Positions 15,814-22,779 of a stretch of 22,779 nt of DNA are shown one piece after another. Origin of the DNA: PZPK01 sp041590075 (GTDB taxonomy: Bacteria > Pseudomonadota > Gammaproteobacteria > Pseudomonadales > Oleiphilaceae). Every line of letters starts with the position of its first letter. Positions within the stretch are counted from its first letter, which is position 1. The notes beneath the pieces are model-generated. The model ran no database searches, was not told where the DNA came from, and saw only the letters and a list, made by a program, of their open reading frames with translations. The position numbers and the translations under genes were made by a program. Location: assembly GCA_041590075.1 (NCBI GenBank), contig JBFHUL010000057.1:1-22779 (forward strand), given 5' to 3'.

Positions 15814-16347
15814 ATGCCAAACCTCTCTTCACTGTCATTCTGGCGCCCGCTGGTGGGCGCCCTGTTGCTGTTTTACTCAGCATGCGGTTTGGCCAAGACC
15901 GAATACGACATTAAAGCCGCTTATCTGTACAACTTCATCAAGTTCGTTACCTGGCCCGACGGCAACGACAACGAAGCTCCGCTTCAGGTATGCCTGTTCG
16001 GCAAGGACCCTATCAACGAAAAACTGACACCACTTGCCAATCTGCGCGTCAATAATCGCGACTTGGTTGTTACCAAGGTCGCCGACCAATCCAGCCTGAC
16101 TGCATGTAGCGTGCTGTATATCTCCCGCGAAGAAGAGCGGCATGCACAACAGCTCATCGAACGTGTGGGGAATTCACCCGTACTCATAGTGAGCGACATC
16201 CCGGGCTTTGCAAAACTCGGTGGCACCATTGGCTTCATCACTTTGGGAAATGTTATTCGTTTCGACGTCAACTTGACGCGGTCCCGCTCCAGCCGCTTAT
16301 CCATCAGCTCCAAGCTGCTTGAACTCGCAAATCAGGTGGTGAAATAA
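15814..16347 (+). CDS. YfiR family (DUF4154) periplasmic protein
   Basis: A 177-residue protein with an N-terminal signal peptide (hydrophobic VGALLLFYSACGLA, likely cut near residue 27). The mature part begins KTEYDIKAAYLYNFIKFVTW, the family hallmark. Cys60 (LQVCLFG) and Cys98 (LTACSVLYIS) are at the usual places for a DUF4154 disulfide. Later come PVLIVSDIPGFAKLGGTIGF and IRFDVNLTRSRSSRLSISSK, also family-typical. In P. aeruginosa, YfiR binds the periplasmic domain of YfiN and keeps its diguanylate cyclase off, responding to redox and envelope state. Here the next gene, 4 nt away, is a kinase with a YfiN-like sensor, so YfiR most likely restrains that kinase. No YfiB-type lipoprotein is present. 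The Shine-Dalgarno is weak (AACGGA, 3 nt spacing). Confidence 0.9.
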   Translation: MPNLSSLSFWRPLVGALLLFYSACGLAKTEYDIKAAYLYNFIKFVTWPDGNDNEAPLQVCLFGKDPINEKLTPLANLRVNNRDLVVTKVADQSSLTACSVLYISREEERHAQQLIERVGNSPVLIVSDIPGFAKLGGTIGFITLGNVIRFDVNLTRSRSSRLSISSKLLELANQVVK

Positions 16348-16351
16348 GCAC

Positions 16352-17803
16352 ATGCGCCGTCTCGTTGATATGCCGATCAAAAACAAGCTGTCTCTAGTGA
16401 TCATGATCAGCACGCTATTGGGAGTTCTACTGATCAGCAGTATTTTTGTGTACCAGCGCTATGCCTCCTTCAAAACCCAGTTGAGCAGCGAATTCACAGC
16501 CATTGCCAAGATAATTTCAGACAGAAGCAATGCGGCGGTGCTGTTTGAAGACCAACCTGCATTGGCAGAGACCTTGGCCAGCCTTGCCTTGCACGATCAA
16601 GTTCGGCTCGCATGCATCTACAACAACGACAATGCACTGCTTGCCAATTACGCGCGCGACGCCAAAAAACATAGCTGTCCGGCAGAACCTGAAACGTTTG
16701 GTCGCTTGCTGACGGGATCGCACTTTTACGTTAGCGAGCCCATCACCGTAGGCAGCGAAAAGTATGGCCAAGTGTATATTCGCGCCAGCACTTCACGACT
16801 TCAAAAAGAAATTCGCGCCAGCCTGCTTTCGGCAGCCATGCTTTCCAGCATTGCCATTCTGGGCGCGTTGCTGTTTGCGCGCTACGTGCAACGTTTCATC
16901 TCCGACCCCCTGATTGAACTGCAGCGCATCGCCAGAAAGGTCACCATTGAACATGACTTTACGCCTCGGGCACATAAAAAGCATGAAGATGAGATTGGTG
17001 AGCTCGTCGACGCATTCAACACCATGCTCGAAACCATTGCCCAGCAAAATCTGGTAATCGTCGAGCACACCGAAAACCTTGAGAAAAAAGTCGAAGCACG
17101 CACCGCCGAACTCGAAATGGCTAACCGGGAGCTCGAAGCTTTCTCCTATTCGGTGTCTCACGACCTCAAAGCCCCCCTGCGCAAGATCGATGGTTTCAGC
17201 CGCGCATTGGAAGAAGACTATGCGCATCGACTGGACGAAGACGCCCTGAATTATTTATCCCGTTTACGCAGCAATAGCCAAAAGATGTCGCAACTGATCA
17301 CCAGCCTCATGCAGCTCTCGCGCGTGACGCGCATGGACGTCGAGCCGCAGGATTTCGACCTGAGCGCACTGGCCGAACATATCGTCGCATCCCTGCAAGA
17401 GAGCGAACCGGAACGCGCAGCCTCGATCACGGTACATTCTGAAATGCACGCCAAAGGCGACCCCAAGCTCATTGAAATCCTGCTCGACAATCTCATTGGC
17501 AATGCCTGGAAATACAGCCGGAATCAAACACATACCTATATAGAAGTCGGGCAGATCGAATCAGATCAAGGCACCACCTTTTTTGTTCGCGACAATGGAT
17601 GCGGCTTCGATATGGAGTATGCCGAACGACTATTCAAGCCCTTCAGCCGGCTGCACTCCACCGAACAGTTTGAGGGAACAGGTATCGGACTTGCCACAAC
17701 AAAGCGCATTATTGAACGTCACCACGGAAGCATCCGAGCTGAATCACAAGTAGAAGGTGGCAGCACCTTTTACTTCAGCCTGGGGCGGGCCCAAAAAATG
17801 TAG
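16352..17803 (+). CDS. Sensor histidine kinase with YfiN-like CHASE8 sensor
   Basis: A 483-residue inner-membrane kinase. It has TM1 (about 13-33), a periplasmic CHASE8 domain (34-155; SDRSNAAVLFEDQPALAETL corresponds to the YfiN segment around AAVVFGDAQAAEESL), TM2 (156-176), and a HAMP domain (177-230; ISDPLIELQRIARKVTIEHD). A coiled coil follows (232-262), then HisKA with the phospho-acceptor His270 (SYSVSHDLKAPLRKIDGF), N-box LLDNLIGNAWKYS (377-389), G1 DNGCGF (414-419) and G2 GTGIGLA (442-448). All kinase motifs are intact. It has no receiver or GGDEF domain of its own. The gene follows yfiR by 4 nt. An alternative start at Met7 (16370) is possible. Its likely partner is the response regulator encoded downstream. 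Confidence 0.93.
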   Translation: MRRLVDMPIKNKLSLVIMISTLLGVLLISSIFVYQRYASFKTQLSSEFTAIAKIISDRSNAAVLFEDQPALAETLASLALHDQVRLACIYNNDNALLANYARDAKKHSCPAEPETFGRLLTGSHFYVSEPITVGSEKYGQVYIRASTSRLQKEIRASLLSAAMLSSIAILGALLFARYVQRFISDPLIELQRIARKVTIEHDFTPRAHKKHEDEIGELVDAFNTMLETIAQQNLVIVEHTENLEKKVEARTAELEMANRELEAFSYSVSHDLKAPLRKIDGFSRALEEDYAHRLDEDALNYLSRLRSNSQKMSQLITSLMQLSRVTRMDVEPQDFDLSALAEHIVASLQESEPERAASITVHSEMHAKGDPKLIEILLDNLIGNAWKYSRNQTHTYIEVGQIESDQGTTFFVRDNGCGFDMEYAERLFKPFSRLHSTEQFEGTGIGLATTKRIIERHHGSIRAESQVEGGSTFYFSLGRAQKM

Positions 17804-17856
17804 CGCGACATGCGAAAATTTGAAACAAATCACAACATTTTAGGCCCGATACACAA

Positions 17857-17884
17857 TTGAGTTTGCGCGGTTATCTTCTAGACT
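17857..17884 (+). promoter_or_regulatory. Possible promoter of the REC-GGDEF-EAL gene
   Basis: TTGAGT (17857-17862) and TAGACT (17879-17884) are separated by 16 bp, four of six matches each. Transcription would start near 17891, about 68 nt before the ATG at 17959. The -10 region shares CTAGACTGA with the one upstream of 15356. Confidence 0.38.
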
Positions 17885-17958
17885 GAAATGTACGCTACTT
17901 ATTCCTAACGATAATAATATTTTTAATCCACTTGAAAGCCGAGCGAAGTAATAGACCT

Positions 17959-19683
17959 ATGAATCAGGCGCAGTATATTTCGAGACGAAACGGAAAGGAG
18001 GCCGACGCTGCCCTCCCCTATAATGTACTCATCATCGACGACTCTGAAGACGATGCGTTTCTTCTGCTGCGAGAAATCAAACGGCACGGCATGCGCGTCG
18101 CCCACAAGCGGGTAGACAGTGATGCCGCGCTGCGTCAGATATTACGTGAGCGTGACTGGCACATTGTCATCAGCGACCACAACATGCCCTGTTACTCGTC
18201 CACCGAAGCACTTGCGACTGTTCGTGAATTCGACCCCGACTTACCGGTGATTATTGTTTCTGGCGAGATCGGTGAAGAAGCCGCCGTGCAAGCCATGAAG
18301 GAAGGCGCGCAGGATTACGTAATGAAAGACAACCTCGCGCGTCTCATCCCCGCCATCGAAAGGGAGATTCGCGAGAGTGCTTCACGCCATGCCAAGCGTG
18401 CAGCAGAGCAAAGTCTGGCCCACCTTGCCTACCACGACAACCTGACCGGATTGGCTAATCGCAGCCAGTTTGAAGAGCGCTTAAGTCAGGCCATTGAACT
18501 TACTCGCAGCCAGCAACGTGCCTATATCCTCATGTATCTGGATCTGGACCAGTTCAAGATCATTAATGACACCTGCGGTCATGTGGCTGGCGATGAGCTC
18601 ATCCGTCAACTGTCCGTTCTCCTGTCTCAGCAAGTGCGCAATTCGGATCTGCTCGCCCGACTTGGCGGTGATGAATTTGCTATTTTGTTAGAGTCGAGCG
18701 AGCAGCAGCATGCCATGCAGCTTTCAAAACGTATTCGGGATGAAGTCAAAGATTATCGCTTTATCTGGGATGGTCGCCCGTTTTCAGTCAGCATCAGCCT
18801 CGGAATTGTACCCGTTACCCAAGACAGCGAATCCACGCAAGCCGTGATGAGCGCGGCAGATATTGCCTGCTATGCGGCCAAAGAACGTGGCCGCGATAAT
18901 GCCACCTGGTTTGCAGAAGGCGACCGACAATTTGACCAGCTACGCAACGAAATGCACTGGGCAACCAAAATCAAACAGGCCATCGAAGACGACTGCTTCT
19001 TCCTCTGCAAGCAAGACATGCTGAACCTGGATAATGATCTACAGGGCCAACAGTGCGAATTCCTTGTGCGCCTGCTTGATGAAGGCAAGAGCGTTCCCCC
19101 CGGTATGTTTATTCCCGCGGCCGAGCGCTACAACATGATGTCCAGCATTGATCGCTGGGTAGTTGAAAATGTCTTTAAATACCTCGACGAAACCGGTCTT
19201 GGCCGAAAAGAGTCCGGTACTTACTTTATTAACCTGTCAGGAAATTCTCTAAGTGATGAGGATTTTTTCGATGATATTCGCAGCTATCTGAAAGAGTACC
19301 GAATTCTCCCCGATCGCATCTGTTTCGAGATCACTGAAACCGCCGCGATCGCTAAATTGTCGGACGCAGTGCACTTTATCAGAGAAACCAGGGAGGAAGG
19401 TTTCAAGTTTGCACTGGATGATTTTGGTGTGGGCTTGAGCTCGTTTTCTTACCTGAAAACCATCCCCGTTGATTACCTGAAGATCGACGGATCCTTCGTG
19501 AAAAACATGATTAACGAACCCATTGATGAAGGGATCGTCAAGGCCTGCAATGAAATCGGACATGCGGCCGGACTCAAAACCATTGCTGAATTCGTTGAAG
19601 ATGAGGCGACGCTGGCGCTGCTGAAGAAAATGGGTATCGACTACGCCCAGGGCTTCGGCATTGATGTGCCCAAACCTTTATAG
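17959..19683 (+). CDS. Response regulator with GGDEF and EAL domains (c-di-GMP turnover)
   Basis: The 574-residue protein has a receiver domain (20-140) with acidic pocket IIDDSEDD (Asp27, Asp28), phospho-acceptor Asp73 (ISDHNMP) and Lys123. Then comes a GGDEF domain (about 155-320) with intact GGDEF (236-240) and an RxxD inhibitory site, RNSD (227-230). An EAL domain (about 335-574) follows. Its EAL signature is changed to EFL (CEFLVR, Glu367), but the other metal and substrate residues seem present: NLSG (Asn425), Glu457, DDFG (487-490), LKIDG (Lys508), AEFVE (Glu544) and AQGF (Gln564). Both making and breaking c-di-GMP are therefore possible. Start choice: the frame opens at a TTG (17932), but the ATG at 17959 has GAAG 10 nt upstream and gives a normal REC N-terminus. 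It lies 155 nt after the kinase gene. Confidence 0.92.
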   Translation: MNQAQYISRRNGKEADAALPYNVLIIDDSEDDAFLLLREIKRHGMRVAHKRVDSDAALRQILRERDWHIVISDHNMPCYSSTEALATVREFDPDLPVIIVSGEIGEEAAVQAMKEGAQDYVMKDNLARLIPAIEREIRESASRHAKRAAEQSLAHLAYHDNLTGLANRSQFEERLSQAIELTRSQQRAYILMYLDLDQFKIINDTCGHVAGDELIRQLSVLLSQQVRNSDLLARLGGDEFAILLESSEQQHAMQLSKRIRDEVKDYRFIWDGRPFSVSISLGIVPVTQDSESTQAVMSAADIACYAAKERGRDNATWFAEGDRQFDQLRNEMHWATKIKQAIEDDCFFLCKQDMLNLDNDLQGQQCEFLVRLLDEGKSVPPGMFIPAAERYNMMSSIDRWVVENVFKYLDETGLGRKESGTYFINLSGNSLSDEDFFDDIRSYLKEYRILPDRICFEITETAAIAKLSDAVHFIRETREEGFKFALDDFGVGLSSFSYLKTIPVDYLKIDGSFVKNMINEPIDEGIVKACNEIGHAAGLKTIAEFVEDEATLALLKKMGIDYAQGFGIDVPKPL

Positions 19684-19690
19684 AAAACGC

Positions 19691-19718
19691 TTGTGCTAAA
19701 CAAATCACCTGCTATAAC
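19691..19718 (+). promoter_or_regulatory. Possible promoter of the TonB-dependent receptor gene
   Basis: TTGTGC (19691-19696) and an extended -10 TGC-TATAAC (19710-19718) are 16 bp apart. A second TATAAT (19719-19724) directly follows but has no matching -35. Transcripts would have a leader of about 125-130 nt before the ATG at 19853. I looked for c-di-GMP and cobalamin riboswitches there and found none convincing. Confidence 0.42.
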
Positions 19719-19852
19719 TATAATATATAAGGATTTTTTCCTGTGTAGCCCGCGATTCCCGGGTATGTCCTGTATCTAACGACAGCCACTCGCCGGAAAC
19801 ACGCATTGGAAGCACCTCCATAACGAAAAGCAATAAATTCGGGGCTTTTTCT

Positions 19853-21964
19853 ATGCTCAAGCATCGCACTCTTCTGCTGTCTCTCCTGTTGAGCGGTTTT
19901 ACCGGCACCTCTTTGGCTCAGAACTCATTTGAAGGTGCCGAATTGTGGGGGATGTCTCCCGAAGAACTGGGCAAAATCCGCCTGACCAGCATAGCCTCCG
20001 GCACCCAAACGCCCATCGACAAAGCAGCCGCAGTCGCGACCGTGATTACCAAAGAAGACATCCAGGCAATGGGCGCCACCGACCTCGATCAGGTACTTGA
20101 GACAGTGCCCGGACTGCATGTGACGAGAGGTGAAGCAGGGGTGTTTCCGAAGTACATCATACGAGGCATTACCTCCACTTCAAATCCACAGGCACTTGTG
20201 CTCATCAACGGCGTGCCTATCACCAGCCTGGTTTATGGAAACCGGGGCAACGCGTGGGGAGGAATGCCGGTAAAAAGCATCGAGCGCATTGATGTGATCA
20301 GGGGGCCTGGATCTGCCATGTATGGCGCAGATGCTTTCTCTGGTGTCATTAATATCACGACCAAACGGGCAAAGGACATCTCAAACACAACAATTGGAGG
20401 GCGTGCAGGTAGTTTTGACAGTTATGGCGCGTGGCTTGAGTACAGCAGCGAAATAGGACCTTCGAATTTGGGCCTCACTTTCGAATATCAGACAACAAAT
20501 GGTCAGAAAGAAATAGTAGATCGCGACATTCAAAGTGCCTTTGATGATGCCTTCGGTACAAACGTATCTCTCGCCCCCGGAGAGATGAACACAGCTCTGG
20601 ACTCAATTGACCTATGGATAGCGCTAGATACTGATAAACACTCATTTAATCTCGGCTATCAACGCCGATTCAACGGTGAAACAGGACCTGGTATTGCCTC
20701 AGCTCTTGACCCCAAGGGGGAGTACGCCAGCAATCGCATCAGCGCCGGTTGGACGCACTCACGCGACGACTTGCTTGAAGATACGGAAACGAAACTCAGG
20801 CTTTCGTATTACTACCTCACCCAAGAAGTTGAGGAAGACTTTTATTTGTATCCGGAAGGCGCAAATCTGTTCGGAAACGTTTTTCCTGACGGCGTCATCG
20901 GCAATCCCGGTTACAAAGAGCATACCTTCAAGTTTGACGTGCTAAATACATACACCGGAGCGAAAAACCACATAGTAAAAGCAGGTATAGGCGCCATTTT
21001 TTCAGATGCCTTTGAAATTACAGAAGAGAAAAACTTTAACCCCGACCTCAGCCCAAAACCGGACAAAGAGACCGTAGACGATATTCCAAGCGAAATTTAT
21101 CTGCCAGAAGAATCTCGTAATAGCGAATTCTTTTTCCTGCAAGACGAGTGGCAACTCGACGATAATTGGCAGCTAACAAGCGGTATTCGATACGATCATT
21201 ATTCCGATTTCGGCGGATCCTGGAATCCAAGACTCGCTTTAATCTGGGCGACAACAAATAATCTCACCACCAAATTTTTGTATGGCAGGGCTTTCCGCGC
21301 GCCGTCACTGCAAGAGAGACACGTAAAGAATAACCCCATACTGCTAGGGAACGAAAACCTTGAGGCTGAAACTATCGATACTTTCGAGATCGGGCTCTAT
21401 AACCAACCCAGCTCGACCTGGCGCTACAGTACCAACTTTTTCTATTACAAAATCAGAGACTATATCGAATTCGTAAATGTCGGCGGAGGAAGCCCTCAAA
21501 CCAGAGCAGATAACGTAGGCAAGCGAAATGGATACGGCGCAGAGCTGGAACTTACCTATTCAGCAGAACATCTCACAGTTGTTGCAAATTTCGCTCACCA
21601 AACTTCCAAGAACGAACGCACCGACGAGGATGCAGGGGAAGCCCCCAACAATCAGTTTTATATGCGTCACGAATGGAGCCTGAACGAAGCTTGGAACTTG
21701 GATTATCAGCTCAACTGGGTGGGCAAACAGAAGCGTGCGGCAGGAGATACTCGTGAAGCGACAGACGACTACTCTACGGTCGATATCACAGTGAGAAACA
21801 CACGGTTTCTTGCAGAAGGCAACAGCATTAGCTTGTCAGTGAAAAACGCGTTCAATGCAGATGTTCGAGAACCCTCGCCTTACGGCACACCATTTACCGC
21901 TGTACCCAATGATTACCCTATGGCTGGCAGAAGTATCACTCTGGAGATCGCAAGCAAGTTTTAG
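19853..21964 (+). CDS. TonB-dependent outer-membrane receptor
   Basis: A 703-residue protein with a signal peptide (MLKHRTLLLSLLLSGFTGTS, cut after Ala22). The plug domain is about 55-165: VATVITKEDIQAMGATDLDQ, VPGLHVTRGE, RIDVIRGPGSAMYGADAFSG and VINITTKR are standard. A long beta-barrel follows, with FLYGRAFRAPSLQERH and NLEAETIDTFEIGLYNQ. It ends with alternating hydrophobics and a terminal Phe (TLEIASKF), as needed for outer-membrane assembly. The plug resembles BtuB/CirA-type receptors; no substrate can be assigned. The barrel coding part uses more ATA, AGA and AAA codons than neighbouring genes. It follows the GGDEF-EAL gene by 169 nt and ends 1 nt from the convergent gene at 21966. Confidence 0.93.
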   Translation: MLKHRTLLLSLLLSGFTGTSLAQNSFEGAELWGMSPEELGKIRLTSIASGTQTPIDKAAAVATVITKEDIQAMGATDLDQVLETVPGLHVTRGEAGVFPKYIIRGITSTSNPQALVLINGVPITSLVYGNRGNAWGGMPVKSIERIDVIRGPGSAMYGADAFSGVINITTKRAKDISNTTIGGRAGSFDSYGAWLEYSSEIGPSNLGLTFEYQTTNGQKEIVDRDIQSAFDDAFGTNVSLAPGEMNTALDSIDLWIALDTDKHSFNLGYQRRFNGETGPGIASALDPKGEYASNRISAGWTHSRDDLLEDTETKLRLSYYYLTQEVEEDFYLYPEGANLFGNVFPDGVIGNPGYKEHTFKFDVLNTYTGAKNHIVKAGIGAIFSDAFEITEEKNFNPDLSPKPDKETVDDIPSEIYLPEESRNSEFFFLQDEWQLDDNWQLTSGIRYDHYSDFGGSWNPRLALIWATTNNLTTKFLYGRAFRAPSLQERHVKNNPILLGNENLEAETIDTFEIGLYNQPSSTWRYSTNFFYYKIRDYIEFVNVGGGSPQTRADNVGKRNGYGAELELTYSAEHLTVVANFAHQTSKNERTDEDAGEAPNNQFYMRHEWSLNEAWNLDYQLNWVGKQKRAAGDTREATDDYSTVDITVRNTRFLAEGNSISLSVKNAFNADVREPSPYGTPFTAVPNDYPMAGRSITLEIASKF

Positions 21965-21965
21965 C

Positions 21966-22779
21966 CTAATCTGGAACCGGTCGCTTTTTAGTGCCTGCAT
22001 AGTCGTACGCGCCAACCGGCATGGGCAAAAAACTGTTTGCTGGACGTTGCTTGGCGTCTCTGTAGCAGGCCATCACCCCCGCCAATGTGCCCACACTAAA
22101 CAGATTATAAAAACCATCATCATCGATACTATGATCAGCCATCATGGCGGCTATTAAGCCCCCAACATTCAAACTCTCTCCCTGCTTCTGAAGCAAGTAG
22201 GCATCCAGTTCGAGTGCATATCGCTCATGCTCACCTTGCAATAGATTCAGTGTTCGCGCCAAATCGACCAACACTCCCACCCGTTCGTCACCAGTCGCCA
22301 AAGGCCGTGAAAAACCCATCAATCTGAGTTTACCTCGGTTCTCTTTCATATGTTGTTGCACTATCAATTTGGGGGAAACGCCTTTTTCTCGCAAAGCTCT
22401 GATTTTACGAATACTTCTAATTAACCCAATAGAAGAACCGCCGCCATACATATAAGAATCACTTGCCAAAGTGCCCATGAGCGTTGCTGCGGAAGGCCTA
22501 CAGGCCAAGTCGCCCATTAGGGCTCCCACCGTATTGCACCAGATACGCGGGTCGGGCCAACTTAGTGTCAGGAATGCAGCTTCTACCCAGCGCGCCAGAG
22601 CGGCGTCATGAGATTCTCCAGTTGCAACGCGCAGAAGGTGCTCAAAGTATCGATCTCGCGGCAAAATCGTATTATGCAGATCCTCTCCATGACTCATTAC
22701 CGAAGCGCCAATTTTCCACTGCCCCGTCGCACTGAACACTTTTCCTCTGCGCGCATCCCAATATTCAGTCTTCGAGCAC
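21966..22779 (-). CDS. Citrate synthase/citryl-CoA lyase-like protein, 5' end outside window
   Basis: The reading frame is open through the right edge (first visible residues CSKTEYWDARRGKVFSATGQ), so 270 residues are seen and the N-terminus is missing; a GTG at 22739 is not a likely start. The pattern LMGFSRPLATGDERVGVLVD, then a helical stretch, SLNVGGLIAAMMADHSIDDD, and FYNLFSVGTLAGVMACYRDA matches the C-terminal half of citrate synthase and citryl-CoA lyase (GFGHRV...DPR..., NVDG.IAA, LF...R..G). The earlier SAATLMGTLASDSYMYGGGS corresponds to the segment with the 'HGG' histidine. Both expected histidines are replaced (YGGGS for HGGA, GFSRPL for GFGHRV). It may be a non-citrate acyl-transfer enzyme or a pseudoenzyme. 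Assignment is by pattern only. Confidence 0.6.
   Translation of the reverse strand, partial: CSKTEYWDARRGKVFSATGQWKIGASVMSHGEDLHNTILPRDRYFEHLLRVATGESHDAALARWVEAAFLTLSWPDPRIWCNTVGALMGDLACRPSAATLMGTLASDSYMYGGGSSIGLIRSIRKIRALREKGVSPKLIVQQHMKENRGKLRLMGFSRPLATGDERVGVLVDLARTLNLLQGEHERYALELDAYLLQKQGESLNVGGLIAAMMADHSIDDDGFYNLFSVGTLAGVMACYRDAKQRPANSFLPMPVGAYDYAGTKKRPVPD

Noticed and set aside
19725..19852. Cobalamin or c-di-GMP riboswitch in the receptor leader
   Set aside because: A GCCACT word is present, but the B12 box and the rest of the core are missing, and the GEMM core sequences are absent; the leader is also short for a cobalamin riboswitch.

Overview
The window looks like the chromosome of a free-living, probably marine gammaproteobacterium related to Pseudomonas or Cellvibrio. 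The evidence is the gene content (PlsB, RsmJ, UppP, TsaB, Adk and an NTG-ending PEP carboxylase). The order ABC operon - plsB - rsmJ - tsaB - adk - ppc also resembles, from memory, the Pseudomonas aeruginosa region around PA3669-PA3687. No rRNA, tRNA, CRISPR array, IS transposase or phage gene was seen.

Left part (1-9743): a Gld-type ABC exporter operon on the minus strand (auxiliary protein, permease, ATPase; the auxiliary gene runs off the left edge) has a good sigma70-like promoter and is divergent from plsB. Then come rsmJ, a small unknown protein, uppP, tsaB and adk, all on the minus strand. These are core genes for phospholipid synthesis, ribosome and tRNA modification, cell-wall lipid recycling and nucleotide balance.

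Middle (9744-10870): an accessory island between adk and a YbaK-HDOD gene. Its core is a small GIY-YIG nuclease gene enclosed by two inverted 34-bp imperfect repeats. Each repeat is itself a hairpin, with a compensatory base-pair change between the copies, so the unit (10214-10622) looks like a minimal nuclease-plus-repeat element. Around it lie a long adk leader, other hairpins and possible gene remnants.

10871-15081: an HDOD signalling protein with an N-terminal YbaK-like domain, then ppc (PEP carboxylase), both on the minus strand.

Right part (15250-21964, plus strand): a long hairpin in front of a ribbon-helix-helix-like gene, then a signalling cassette: YfiR-like periplasmic protein, CHASE8-HAMP histidine kinase, REC-GGDEF-EAL response regulator, and a TonB-dependent receptor. 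It resembles P. aeruginosa YfiR/YfiN taken apart: the YfiN-type sensor is attached to a kinase, and the c-di-GMP enzyme sits on a separate response regulator. Whether the receptor belongs to the circuit is inference.

Right edge (21966-22779): a partial minus-strand gene that resembles citrate synthase or citryl-CoA lyase but seems to lack the usual catalytic histidines.
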